The notes under the pieces: model-generated
Databases searched by the model: none
The model's input: only the letters and a program-made list of their open reading frames with translations
Told to the model about the DNA's origin: nothing
Shown here: in pieces, positions 17,285 to 25,654 of the stretch
Layout of the letters: each line of letters opens with the position of its first letter
Numbering within the stretch: position 1 is the stretch's first letter
Source of the DNA: Bacteroidales bacterium
Lineage (GTDB): Bacteria; Bacteroidota; Bacteroidia; Bacteroidales; UBA932
NCBI GenBank assembly: GCA_028691975.1
Contig: JAQUYF010000017.1
Coordinates: 1 to 35,090, forward strand
Reading direction: 5' to 3'
Length of the DNA stretch: 35,090 nucleotides
Program-made: the position numbers and the translations under genes

Positions 17285-18181
17285 TTAATCAAGTATATAT
17301 CCGAACTTTTTTAACTTTCTTCTGTCATCTCTCCAGTCCGGTTCAACTTTTACAAATATCTGCAAAAATACTTTTTTTTCAAAAAAAGATTCCATTTCAA
17401 TTCTGGCCTGAGTCCCTACTTTCTTGAGAGATAGTCCTTTATTGCCAATGATAATTCCTTTCTGAGAATCTCTCATTACATTGATTACCGCACTGATATC
17501 ATATCGTTCGGCATTTTCCTTAAATTCTTCGATTACAACTTCACAGCAATAAGGAATTTCTTTCGCGTAGTTGATAAGAATCTTTTCACGGATTATCTCG
17601 GATGCGAAAAATCGCATGCTTTTATCTGTGAAAGTCTCTTTGTCGTACCATGGAGGACTTACAGGCAGCAGCTCTACAATGCGGTCAAAAATATTATCCA
17701 AATTAAACTTTTCCAAAGCGGAAACAGGAAATATTTCCGCTTTTGGAACAAGTTCACTCCATGACTGAATTAACTTTTGAACAGTTTCCTGATTGCTGAT
17801 ATCAATCTTGTTGACGGCAATGATTACGGGGCAGGTTACCTGATTGAGCTTTTCGATGTAGGCTCTGTTTTTATCCCTCTTTTCTACCACATCGGTAACG
17901 TAAAGGATAATATCGGCATCACCGATGGCTACATCTACAAAGTTCATCATACTCTCCTGCAATTTGTAGCTCGGCTTCAATATACCGGGGGTATCGGAGT
18001 AGACTATCTGATAATCTTCTCCGTTTACAATTCCCATAATGCGGTGACGGGTGGTCTGGGCTTTTGCAGTCACTGCAGAAAGCCTTTCACCGACGAGCGC
18101 ATTCATAATAGTAGATTTGCCTACGTTAGGATTGCCGATGATATTGACAAATCCGGATCTGTGCTGAGTCTGTTTTGTCAT
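17285..18181 (-). CDS. era: GTPase Era
   Basis: Era is a GTPase that binds 16S rRNA and helps 30S subunit maturation at the membrane. The 298-aa protein has G1 GNPNVGKS (16-23), switch/G2 region with QTTRHRIMG (42-50), G3 DTPG (63-66), G4 NKID (124-127), and a C-terminal KH domain with GIIIGNKGLSLKKVGTQAR. It follows the rluB-like gene by 3 bp, an arrangement that pairs two ribosome-maturation factors. Confidence 0.97.
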   Translation of the reverse strand: MTKQTQHRSGFVNIIGNPNVGKSTIMNALVGERLSAVTAKAQTTRHRIMGIVNGEDYQIVYSDTPGILKPSYKLQESMMNFVDVAIGDADIILYVTDVVEKRDKNRAYIEKLNQVTCPVIIAVNKIDISNQETVQKLIQSWSELVPKAEIFPVSALEKFNLDNIFDRIVELLPVSPPWYDKETFTDKSMRFFASEIIREKILINYAKEIPYCCEVVIEEFKENAERYDISAVINVMRDSQKGIIIGNKGLSLKKVGTQARIEMESFFEKKVFLQIFVKVEPDWRDDRRKLKKFGYILD

Positions 18182-18184
18182 TAT

Positions 18185-19663
18185 TTATTCAAAATTACCC
18201 ATCTTGAGAAGCGCTACCTCATGATCGGTCAGAAAACGCCACGCTCCGCGGCGAAGGTTTTTCTTGGTCAATCCTGCAAAATATACGCGGTCAAGTTTTT
18301 TAATATCGTATCCGAGTGATTCAAATATTCTACGAACAATGCGGTTGCGGCCTGAGTGAATCTCAATACCTACCTGAGACATATCTTCATCAACGTACGA
18401 GAGAGTATCTGCGTGGATCTCCCCATCTTCGAGGACGATACCCTTGAGTATGGCGTCGAAGTCATTTTTTGTAAGATTTTTGTCAAGGAATACATGATAG
18501 ATCTTTTTCACTCCAAATGATGGATGAACCAGCTTTTCTGCCAAGTCACCGTCATTTGTAAAGAGTAGGACACCTGTTGTGGCTTTGTCCAGTCTCCCTA
18601 CCGGAAAAACCCTTTCAGGGCACATTTCCGGAGAGATCAAGTCAGTTACTATATCTTCTGCATGCGGATCACTAAGTGTTGTGACGTAGTCTTTTGGCTT
18701 GTTCATCAACAAATAGACTTTCTTTTCACCTTTCAGCCGCTCTCCGTTGAAACGAATATCGTCGTTAACGTTTACTTTCGTGCCGAGTTCGGTAACGATA
18801 ACTCCATTGACGGTTACAAGCCCCGTCTGGATGTATTCGTCAGCTTCTCTTCGAGAGCAAATTCCGGAATTGGAGATAAATTTGTTAAGGCGTACTATGT
18901 TGCTGATAGTCTTCTCAGATCCCGGTGTGCTCTTTTTCTCAGAATAATCTCTGTCAGAGTAGCTTCTGCGTGGTCTTTCGCTGTCACCGTCAGAGCCTCT
19001 TGAGTAGCTTCTGCGTGGTCTTTCACTGTCACCGTCATTGCCTCTTGAGTAGCTTCTGCGTGGTCTTTCATTGTCACCGTCATTGCCTCTTGAGTAGCTT
19101 CTGCGTGGTCTTTCACTGTCACCGTCATTGCCTCTTGAGTAGCTTCTGCGTGGTCTTTCACTGTCACCGTCAGAGCCTCTTGAGTAGCTTCTGCGTGGTC
19201 TTTCACTGTCACCGTCAGAGCCTCTTGAGTAGCTTCTGCGTGGTCTTTCGCTGTCACCGTCAGATCCTCTTGAGTAGCTTCTGCGTGGTCTTTCACTGCC
19301 ACCGTCATTGCCTCTTGAGTAGCTTCTGCGTGGTCTTTCGCTGTCACCGTCAGATCCTCTTGAGTAGCTTCTGCGTGGTCTTTCACTGCCACCGTCATTG
19401 CCTCTTGAATAGCTTCTGCGTGGTCTTTCACTGCCACTGTCATTGCCTCTTGAGTAGCTTCTGCGTGGTCTTTCGCTGTCACTGTCATTGCCTCTTGAGT
19501 AGCTTCTGCGTGGTCTTTCACTGTCGCCGTCAGAGCCTCTTGAATAGCTTCTGCGCGGTCTTTCACTGTCGCCCTCTCTGTCGGAGCGATAACTTTTTGC
19601 CCTCACGGGTTTGCCGTCCCTTTTACCTCTCACAGGGGGACGACGTTCAAATTTCTTTTCCAT
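18185..19663 (-). CDS. rluB: RluB/RsuA-family pseudouridine synthase with repeat extension
   Basis: The C-terminal half is an rRNA pseudouridine synthase: an S4 RNA-binding domain (about 256-310; LNKFISNSGICSRREADEY) and an RsuA/RluB catalytic domain with GRLDKATTG, where Asp359 is the expected nucleophile. The N-terminal half is unusual: residues 33-242 are 14 copies of a 15-residue unit SERPRRSYSRG(S/N)DGD, rich in Arg, Ser, Gly and Asp and predicted to be disordered. It could bind RNA like SR or RGG tails. Bacteroidota RluB proteins often have basic low-complexity N-terminal extensions, but 14 near-identical copies is long. First gene of the operon with era, parC and aroK. The exact rRNA target is inferred only from the family. 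Confidence 0.88.
   Translation of the reverse strand: MEKKFERRPPVRGKRDGKPVRAKSYRSDREGDSERPRRSYSRGSDGDSERPRRSYSRGNDSDSERPRRSYSRGNDSGSERPRRSYSRGNDGGSERPRRSYSRGSDGDSERPRRSYSRGNDGGSERPRRSYSRGSDGDSERPRRSYSRGSDGDSERPRRSYSRGSDGDSERPRRSYSRGNDGDSERPRRSYSRGNDGDNERPRRSYSRGNDGDSERPRRSYSRGSDGDSERPRRSYSDRDYSEKKSTPGSEKTISNIVRLNKFISNSGICSRREADEYIQTGLVTVNGVIVTELGTKVNVNDDIRFNGERLKGEKKVYLLMNKPKDYVTTLSDPHAEDIVTDLISPEMCPERVFPVGRLDKATTGVLLFTNDGDLAEKLVHPSFGVKKIYHVFLDKNLTKNDFDAILKGIVLEDGEIHADTLSYVDEDMSQVGIEIHSGRNRIVRRIFESLGYDIKKLDRVYFAGLTKKNLRRGAWRFLTDHEVALLKMGNFE
18938..19567 (-). repeat. 45-bp in-frame tandem repeat, 14 copies
   Basis: The unit of 45 bp encodes 15 residues (SERPRRSYSRGSDGD and variants) inside the rluB-like gene. 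Thirteen complete copies plus a last one that decays after SERPRRSYS. Copies differ at few positions: Ser/Asn before Asp, Gly/Ser, and Asp/Gly at the end. The variants GNDGG and GSDGD alternate in places, suggesting duplication of two-unit blocks. Copy number changes would keep the frame. Confidence 0.95.
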
Positions 19664-19706
19664 TAATAATTAAAGTGTTACGAATATCTTTGATAATATT
19701 CGGCGG

Positions 19707-19714
19707 CAAAGGTA
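19707..19714 (-). promoter_or_regulatory. -7 promoter element of the rluB-era-parC-aroK operon
   Basis: On the minus strand TACCTTTG followed by C is an exact Bacteroidota -7 element, giving a leader of about 37 nt before the ATG at 19663. No TTG box is found at 19-21 bp. Confidence 0.6.
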
Positions 19715-19735
19715 GTCCAATCAAATTTATTTTCC

Positions 19736-19743
19736 TATTTTTG
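19736..19743 (+). promoter_or_regulatory. -7 promoter element of the permease gene
   Basis: TATTTTTG fits TAnnTTTG and would start transcription about 13 nt before the first ATG at 19763. A second match, TATCTTTG, lies at 19685-19692. Neither has a TTG at the right distance. Confidence 0.45.
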
Positions 19744-19762
19744 AAGAACTATTTATTAAGGA

Positions 19763-21022
19763 ATGAGGATGAAAGATTTTAAAGTAGTATCTCCCTTATT
19801 TAGAGAGAATTTTAGGGTTGCGGTAAGTTCAATAATGAGCAACCGCCTGCGGTCGATTCTGACCATTATGATCATTGCCATAGGAGTGACTTCTCTTGTG
19901 GGTATCCAGACAGCAATTAATGTGCTTGTCAACAAAGTTACGGAGGGATTCGGACAAATGGGTGCAAACTCATTTACTATTTCTTCAAATTATTCATTTA
20001 CACAGACTTCAGAGCATCAAAGGCAGATTAACAGGCGTCAACTTTCATACGATCAGGTACGCCGATTTGTCGGAGAATATGATAAATCTGCAGTTAAAAG
20101 CATAAGTGCAACTGCATTATCTTTTGTTGAGATTAAGTCTTCAAGTGATAAGACTAATCCCACTTCGGTCGTAATTGCCTCCGATGAGAATTATCTCTGT
20201 TTGCAATCGGCCGGCTTGGAGCTGGGACGCAATTTTAGTGAAGAGGATATGGCAACCGGAGCATTTGTCTGTCTGATAGGTTATAATATTAGAAAAACTC
20301 TTTTTAAGGAGAGTGATCCCATTAATAAGGAGGTTACGGTCGGTGCTGTAAAATACAGGGTAATTGGAGCGATTAAAGAGCAGGGAAGCACTTTTGGAGT
20401 AGGCGTTGATGATATGGTTGTGCTCCCGATCACCAACGCACGTTCTATCTTTTTATCGGATGATACTTTCTACAGTATCGGTGTTTTTCCAAAGGAAACG
20501 GATGATTATCAGTCAGCTATAGACAGGGCAACAACTCTTTTCAGATCTATCAGGAGACTGTCGCCTGCAGACAAAAGTGATTTTCGCGTTAGCAGAAGCG
20601 ATGCTATTCAGAAGGAGAGAGATGAACTGCAATCCCAGCTTTCTACGGCCGCTTTGGTTATAGGGTTGATTACACTGCTCGGAGCTGCAGTGGGCCTGAT
20701 GAATATAATGCTCGTTTCAGTTAAGGAGAGAACCCGTGAAATAGGTACCCGCAAGACGATGGGGGCAACGGCTAAAACTATTGAATATCAATTTTTTATG
20801 GAGGCCGTTATAATCGGGCAAATTGGAGGTATTCTTGGTTCTGTCATGGGGATAATTATTGGAAATATTACTGCGATTGTGATGGACGGCAACTTTTCCG
20901 TTCCATGGAAATGGTTGCTTATCTCGGTGCTTGTGTGCTTTGCGGTAAGTATTGTTTCGGGTTACATTCCGGCAAAGAGGGCTGCTGCACTCAATCCTAT
21001 TGATGCTCTTCGCTATGAATAG
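19763..21022 (+). CDS. MacB/FtsX-type ABC transporter permease
   Basis: The 419-aa protein has the layout of a MacB-like permease: an N-terminal membrane segment after RENFRVAVSSIMSNRLRSIL (about 27-47, TIMIIAIGVTSLVGI), a large periplasmic domain (about 60-285), and three membrane segments in the FtsX domain (about 288-405), with VKERTREIGTRKTMGA in the conserved cytoplasmic loop and ending IPAKRAAALNPIDALRYE, typical of the family. Such permeases export lipoproteins, peptides or drugs with an ATPase. No ATPase gene is adjacent. A second ATG at 19769 has AAGGA six bases upstream and could be the real start. The stop is 2 bp from that of tonB. Confidence 0.88.
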   Translation: MRMKDFKVVSPLFRENFRVAVSSIMSNRLRSILTIMIIAIGVTSLVGIQTAINVLVNKVTEGFGQMGANSFTISSNYSFTQTSEHQRQINRRQLSYDQVRRFVGEYDKSAVKSISATALSFVEIKSSSDKTNPTSVVIASDENYLCLQSAGLELGRNFSEEDMATGAFVCLIGYNIRKTLFKESDPINKEVTVGAVKYRVIGAIKEQGSTFGVGVDDMVVLPITNARSIFLSDDTFYSIGVFPKETDDYQSAIDRATTLFRSIRRLSPADKSDFRVSRSDAIQKERDELQSQLSTAALVIGLITLLGAAVGLMNIMLVSVKERTREIGTRKTMGATAKTIEYQFFMEAVIIGQIGGILGSVMGIIIGNITAIVMDGNFSVPWKWLLISVLVCFAVSIVSGYIPAKRAAALNPIDALRYE

Positions 21023-21024
21023 CT

Positions 21025-21792
21025 TTATTTTAGAGTGAAGATGTATGTGATAGTTCCTTCTTGAGAGAGCGGAGCACTTTGGCTGACATTGAATACGGAT
21101 TTCAGTGCGGCTGCTTTTGCGGCTTCCCATAGAGTTTTGTCTGTCACAGTAGTTCCCTGATAGCCTGGGATGGCTGTTGTGACTTTCCCGTCTCGATTTA
21201 CCGTGATTCTTACGACTACTCGTCCGGACTTCTGAACTGCGTATCCCGGAAGAGGCAGAGAACCCATCACGGATCGTCCGGCTACTTTTGCGGAAGGCTG
21301 ACCATCCGTATCTCCCGTGGCGGTATTACCATTGGAGTGCCCCGCAGCGAGAGCATCGGTTATCCTGTCTGAAGTTTGAGCAGCCAGGGTGTCTTTCTTT
21401 TTGCCGTTGTCGGCTGCAGGAAATAGAGCACGTTTGTTAATCTCCTTTTCGCGAGGCGGTTCCGGTACCTCTATGTCTCCATCGCGGCCCACTGTGGCCT
21501 CCTGTGTCTCATTAAGTTTGTTGCCGAGATGTTGAGACTCTGCGTGCTGTACTAATTTTATTTCTTCATCGGGATTCGGTACGGGGGCCTTCGGTTCGAT
21601 GCCGGCGGCCATCTCGATTGGCTTTGGTTCTTCAGCCTCCGGCTCAAATTCTATTAGGATGGACTGCTCTTCAGGTGGAGGAAAGTTGTATTTCAGCCCG
21701 GAGCCGAAGCAAACCAACAACATGGCGATATGAAATATCACCGTGGCAGTGATTCCTGCCAACTTTGCGTTGCTGTTGGAGCCGTTGTTCAT
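21025..21792 (-). CDS. tonB: TonB-family energy transducer
   Basis: TonB passes the energy of the inner-membrane proton gradient to outer-membrane receptors. The 255-aa protein has one N-terminal membrane anchor (about 10-33; LAGITATVIFHIAMLLV), a Pro/Glu-rich periplasmic linker (about 37-115), and a C-terminal TonB-like domain from about 178 (GRVVVRITVNRDGKVT, then LWEAAKAAALKSVF and GTITYIFTLK). It is the last gene of truA-exbB-exbD-tonB, 14 bp after exbD. Its C-terminal domain is of the short type common for exbBD-linked TonB proteins in Bacteroidota. Confidence 0.88.
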   Translation of the reverse strand: MNNGSNSNAKLAGITATVIFHIAMLLVCFGSGLKYNFPPPEEQSILIEFEPEAEEPKPIEMAAGIEPKAPVPNPDEEIKLVQHAESQHLGNKLNETQEATVGRDGDIEVPEPPREKEINKRALFPAADNGKKKDTLAAQTSDRITDALAAGHSNGNTATGDTDGQPSAKVAGRSVMGSLPLPGYAVQKSGRVVVRITVNRDGKVTTAIPGYQGTTVTDKTLWEAAKAAALKSVFNVSQSAPLSQEGTITYIFTLK

Positions 21793-21806
21793 TTTCTTTC
21801 TCCGTA

Positions 21807-22220
21807 TTATTCAGGCGTTGTCGCCATTATCACTTTGTAATGGTTGCGCTTTGCAATATTCATTAGTGCAACAACTTCTTTGACGGGTACGGTTTCGTCT
21901 GCATAGATTGAAAAAGTAGGATCGTCTTCATTTTCGAGAAGCGGTTTGAGTTCGCCTTCAATCTGATCAAATCGTACGGGCTTTGAATTGCCGTTGATAT
22001 GAAAGGAGACAGTCCCTTTTTCGGGGTAGTGCTTGATAGATACTGTTACCGTAGCTTTTGCGGATACCTGACCTGTGCTCTTAGGCAGTAGAAGTTTAAG
22101 GGCATTAGGGTTAATAAGTGTTGATGTTACCAGAAAAAATATCAGCAAAAGAAATACAATGTCAGTCATTGATGACATTGAAAAGGATGGATCAACCTTT
22201 GTTTTTCGCTTGATGGACAT
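21807..22220 (-). CDS. exbD: ExbD/TolR-family biopolymer transport protein
   Basis: ExbD forms the proton-conducting core with ExbB. The 137-aa protein has a short cytoplasmic N-terminus, one membrane segment (about 19-40) that carries the conserved Asp20 in SMTDIVFLLLIFFLVTS, and a periplasmic domain. The start is 3 bp after exbB, so translation is probably coupled. Confidence 0.93.
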   Translation of the reverse strand: MSIKRKTKVDPSFSMSSMTDIVFLLLIFFLVTSTLINPNALKLLLPKSTGQVSAKATVTVSIKHYPEKGTVSFHINGNSKPVRFDQIEGELKPLLENEDDPTFSIYADETVPVKEVVALMNIAKRNHYKVIMATTPE

Positions 22221-22223
22221 GTT

Positions 22224-22931
22224 TTACTCCTCTGTTTTTTTATAAGGTTGAGCTTGGATTGTATCCATAAATTCGATGGTACTATTTTCCATCTTGAAAA
22301 CAACGTCAGATACCCTGGACGTCAAATAATTGTATCCAAAATAGGCCAAAATGCCTACAATAAGACCTCCGACTGTAGTAACCATAGCGGTGTAAATACC
22401 TCCTGAAAGCAATGTTATATCAATATTGTTGCCTGCCTGAGACATATTGAAAAATGCCTGAACCATTCCCATTACCGTGCCGAGAAAGCCGATCATTGGT
22501 GCTCCTCCGGCAATGGTTGCCAGGAAAGGAAGCCCCTTTTCAAGCTTGGCAACCTCTATGTTTCCCACATTCTCTACTGCTGTCTGGATATCCGTAAGAG
22601 GACGTCCGCTGCGTTCAATACCTTTTTCAATCATACGCGCAATAGGAGTGTCGCTTTTTTTGCAGAGAGAGATAGCAGATTTGGTCTTTCCGTCAAAAAT
22701 ATAATCGTTAATATCTTTCATAAAGTTCTTATCGATCTTGCCGGCACGTCTGATAGCCCACCAACGTTCTCCGAAGATATATATTGCGATTACTGACAAA
22801 ATGGCAAGAACAATCATCAGCCAGCCTCCTTTGGCAGCCATGTCTAACAGTGAAAATGAAAGTTCTTCCTGCAGCGGTTCAACAGTCGCTGCAACGGTTT
22901 CGGAACTTGTTTGAAGAAATGTAAGTAGCAT
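22224..22931 (-). CDS. exbB: ExbB/TolQ/MotA-family proton channel protein
   Basis: The 235-aa inner-membrane protein has a first membrane segment at about 36-53 (GWLMIVLAILSVIAIYIF), a cytoplasmic loop with the family motif region (about 60-130), and two further segments: GAPMIGFLGTVMGMVQAFF (about 143-161) and TAMVTTVGGLIVGILAYFGY (about 181-200). This is the standard ExbB topology. It works with ExbD and TonB encoded right after it. The N-terminal 25 residues are Glu/Thr-rich and probably periplasmic. It follows truA by 19 bp. Confidence 0.93.
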   Translation of the reverse strand: MLLTFLQTSSETVAATVEPLQEELSFSLLDMAAKGGWLMIVLAILSVIAIYIFGERWWAIRRAGKIDKNFMKDINDYIFDGKTKSAISLCKKSDTPIARMIEKGIERSGRPLTDIQTAVENVGNIEVAKLEKGLPFLATIAGGAPMIGFLGTVMGMVQAFFNMSQAGNNIDITLLSGGIYTAMVTTVGGLIVGILAYFGYNYLTSRVSDVVFKMENSTIEFMDTIQAQPYKKTEE

Positions 22932-22950
22932 ATTTTAAATTTTTAAGTTA

Positions 22951-23703
22951 TTACAAACTAATAAGTGGATACGGGTATTGTATCTGTGTTAAAAAAAGAG
23001 CTTCTCCCCATACGGATTGTCCGGCTTTGCATCGATCTTTTTCTTCGAGCAGAGAAGCAATTTCGGATGGCTTCATTTTGCCCCTTCCGACTTCCAAAAG
23101 TGTGCCAACCATAGCTCTGACCATGTTTCTCAAAAATCTGTTGGCTGAGACTGTGTAAACGAAGTGGGATTCATCACTTTGAGTCCAACAGGCCTCTGTT
23201 ACCGTACAGATTGAAGTCTTGTTGCCTCCTCTTAACTTTTCAAAACTGGAGAAGTCTTTTGTCCCGATGAGGCTCTCTGCCGCAAGGTTCATAGCCGCAA
23301 TATTTAGAGGGAATTTATAATAATAGGAGAATCTTGCGAAAGGGTCCTTTACATTGTGCAAATAGTACTTGTACGTCCTGCTTACGGCATCAAATCTTGC
23401 ATGGGCATCATCAGATACGCTAAAAAAATGTTTTACATGTATGTCACGAGGTAAAATGGCATTTATTTTGTAAATCAACTCGCGAGGATTTTTTGAATTA
23501 CTGTCTGAGAGATCGAAGTGAGCGATATAGTCCGTGGCATTGACTCCGGCATCCGTTCTGCCTGCACCGGTGACGCTTATTTGTTCACCAAAAGCAATAG
23601 AGAGGGCTTTTTCCAGTTCCGACTGCACTGAGTCGGCATTTTTTTGAATCTGCCACCCGCTGTATCTCCCTCCATCAAAAGAAAGTGAAACAAATAGTCT
23701 CAT
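22951..23703 (-). CDS. truA: tRNA pseudouridine(38-40) synthase TruA
   Basis: TruA makes pseudouridine at positions 38-40 of tRNA anticodon stems. From ATG 23703 it is 250 aa, beginning MRLFVSLSFDGGRYSGWQIQ, the family N-terminus, and catalytic Asp51 sits in GAGRTDAGVNA. The RFDAVSRTYKYYL and NRFLRNMVRAMVG segments are also typical. The frame continues 44 codons further to 23835, but that extension overlaps moxR on the other strand and is not family-like. It is the first gene of the exbB-exbD-tonB unit. Confidence 0.95.
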   Translation of the reverse strand: MRLFVSLSFDGGRYSGWQIQKNADSVQSELEKALSIAFGEQISVTGAGRTDAGVNATDYIAHFDLSDSNSKNPRELIYKINAILPRDIHVKHFFSVSDDAHARFDAVSRTYKYYLHNVKDPFARFSYYYKFPLNIAAMNLAAESLIGTKDFSSFEKLRGGNKTSICTVTEACWTQSDESHFVYTVSANRFLRNMVRAMVGTLLEVGRGKMKPSEIASLLEEKDRCKAGQSVWGEALFLTQIQYPYPLISL

Positions 23704-23739
23704 TGAGATATTTTGATTAATTTTACAAGTTTTAATTGA

Positions 23740-23747
23740 CAAAAATA
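23740..23747 (-). promoter_or_regulatory. -7 promoter element of truA-exbBD-tonB
   Basis: On the minus strand TATTTTTG fits TAnnTTTG and would start transcription about 30 nt before the truA ATG. The 67-bp gap is shared with the divergent moxR, for which I see no good -7 match. Confidence 0.4.
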
Positions 23748-23770
23748 CAAAATCATTTTTAAAATACATT

Positions 23771-24763
23771 ATGGATAGTGTAAACATTAAAGAACTTAAC
23801 GATCGCATAGAGAAAGAGAGTGCGTTTGTTGACATCGTAACGATGGAGATGAATAAAGTGATTGTTGGTCAGAAACAGTTGGTTGAAAATCTGCTTATCG
23901 GATTGTTGGCTGACGGCCATATCTTGCTTGAAGGCGTCCCAGGTTTGGCGAAAACTTTGGCTATCAATACTTTGGCCTCGATAATGGATGCCAAGTTCAG
24001 CAGAATTCAGTTTACTCCGGATTTGCTGCCGGCAGATGTGATCGGTACCTTGATTTACAGTCAGAAAAGTGAGCAATTCCAGATAAAGAAGGGCCCCGTC
24101 TTCGCCAATTTCGTATTGGCGGATGAAATTAACCGTGCTCCGGCTAAAGTGCAGTCAGCTTTGCTTGAGGCCATGCAGGAGAGACAGGTTACTATCGGAG
24201 ATGAAAGTTTTCCATTGCCTAAGCCATTCCTTGTAATGGCAACTCAGAACCCTATTGAACAGGAGGGTACGTATCCACTTCCGGAGGCTCAGGTTGACCG
24301 TTTTATGCTTAAGGTGGTTGTGACTTACCCAAAGAAGGAAGAGGAGAAGCAGATTGTCAGAATGAACAATAGCGGAGAGTTTCCAAAGCCTTCTACCGTG
24401 CTTAAGCCTGAAGATATAGTGAGAGCACGCCAGGTGGTTCGTGATGTCTATATGGATGAGAAGATTGAGAAGTACATTGTGGATATTGTCTTTGCTACAC
24501 GTAATCCTGAAGAGTATGGCCTTGAAAAGCTCAAGAACATGATCTCATTCGGTGGTTCACCTCGTGCAAGTATTTCTCTCTCAATGGCCTCAAAAGCATA
24601 CGCATTTATTCGCCGCAGGGGCTATGTTATACCTGAAGATGTGAGGGCGGTATGTTATGAAGTTCTCAGACACAGAATAGGTCTGACCTACGAGGCTGAA
24701 GCCGAAAATATCACATCTGAAAATATTATTGCAGATATTCTTAATACTGTTGAGGTTCCGTAG
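23771..24763 (+). CDS. moxR: MoxR-family AAA+ ATPase
   Basis: MoxR ATPases act as chaperones for von Willebrand A proteins encoded beside them. The 330-aa protein has Walker A GVPGLAKT (55-62), Walker B LADEINRAP (about 115-123) with the following VQSALLEAMQERQVTI, sensor 1 in FLVMATQNPIEQEGTYPLPE, and the C-terminal lid with GGSPRASISL. Length and motifs are normal. It is first in a long plus-strand operon whose genes lie 14 bp or less apart, or overlap by one base. Confidence 0.95.
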   Translation: MDSVNIKELNDRIEKESAFVDIVTMEMNKVIVGQKQLVENLLIGLLADGHILLEGVPGLAKTLAINTLASIMDAKFSRIQFTPDLLPADVIGTLIYSQKSEQFQIKKGPVFANFVLADEINRAPAKVQSALLEAMQERQVTIGDESFPLPKPFLVMATQNPIEQEGTYPLPEAQVDRFMLKVVVTYPKKEEEKQIVRMNNSGEFPKPSTVLKPEDIVRARQVVRDVYMDEKIEKYIVDIVFATRNPEEYGLEKLKNMISFGGSPRASISLSMASKAYAFIRRRGYVIPEDVRAVCYEVLRHRIGLTYEAEAENITSENIIADILNTVEVP

Positions 24764-24772
24764 TAGTTGATT

Positions 24773-25654
24773 ATGGATAACGATTTACTGAAAAAAGTAA
24801 GAAAGATTGAGATAAAGACTAAGGCTTTGTCCCATCAGATATTCGCAGGAGAGTACCACTCTGCGTTTAAAGGTCGTGGTATGGTGTTTAGTGAAGTGCG
24901 TGAATATCAGTATGGTGATGACGTCCGCAGTATGGACTGGAATGTGACCGCAAGACTCCGTTCTCCCTATATTAAGGTGTTTGAAGAGGAGAGGGAATTG
25001 ACAGTCGTGCTGCTGATAGATGTCAGCGGATCTCGATATTTTGGCACAACAGATAAACTGAAGAAAGATCTAATGGCCGAGATTGCGGCAGTGCTGTCAT
25101 TTTCGGCTTCAATTAACAACGATAAAGTGGGTGCATTGTTTTTCAGCAGTAAAGTTGAGAAGTTTATTCCCCCTAAAAAGGGGCGCAGCCACTTGTTGAG
25201 GATTATCAGGGAGCTTGTGGAATTTCAGCCTGAAGATAACGGGACGGACATCGGGGAGGCTTTGCATTTCCTTACAAATGCAATCAAAAAGAGATGTACC
25301 GCATTTTTGTTGTCGGATATGATGGATACTGATGCCAACAATCATCCTCGCTATGAAGATGCCCTGAAAATTGCTGTAAATAAGCATGATATCTCTGTCA
25401 TAAACATTTATGACCCGAAGGAGAGGGAGATTCCCAATGTGGGAATGATCCGTATTCGAGATGCGGAAACCGGCCGTCAGGCCTGGGTCGATACATCCAA
25501 TGCCGCTGTCAGAAATGGTTTTGCCAAATGGAACAGAGATATTTACGATGATACCATTCACTTGCTGAGACGCTACAAAATAGATACGGTAAGTATTTGT
25601 ACCGATCAGGATTATGTCAAGGAATTGATATCATTCTTTAAAAATAGAGCTTAA
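24773..25654 (+). CDS. DUF58 protein with von Willebrand A fold
   Basis: DUF58 proteins accompany MoxR in nearly all such operons and are probably its partner. From ATG 24773 the protein is 293 aa (a TTG two codons earlier is less likely). It carries the DUF58 signature with GRGMVFSEVREYQYGDD (34-50) and RSMDWNVTAR (52-61) and a MIDAS metal site DVSGS (83-87). No membrane segments are visible, so it is probably cytoplasmic or peripheral. Its stop overlaps the next ATG by one base (TAATG), suggesting translational coupling. Confidence 0.93.
   Translation: MDNDLLKKVRKIEIKTKALSHQIFAGEYHSAFKGRGMVFSEVREYQYGDDVRSMDWNVTARLRSPYIKVFEEERELTVVLLIDVSGSRYFGTTDKLKKDLMAEIAAVLSFSASINNDKVGALFFSSKVEKFIPPKKGRSHLLRIIRELVEFQPEDNGTDIGEALHFLTNAIKKRCTAFLLSDMMDTDANNHPRYEDALKIAVNKHDISVINIYDPKEREIPNVGMIRIRDAETGRQAWVDTSNAAVRNGFAKWNRDIYDDTIHLLRRYKIDTVSICTDQDYVKELISFFKNRA

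Noticed and set aside
18938-19567. CRISPR-like regular array
   Set aside because: The 45-bp units are contiguous with no spacers and encode an in-frame peptide repeat.
18925-19782. Long open frame of 285 codons on the plus strand across the rluB repeat, and a 223-codon frame on the minus strand in another phase
   Set aside because: A 45-bp repeat without stops in those phases keeps them open by arithmetic. The predicted peptides are pure repeats with no domain, while the rluB frame continues into a conserved enzyme.
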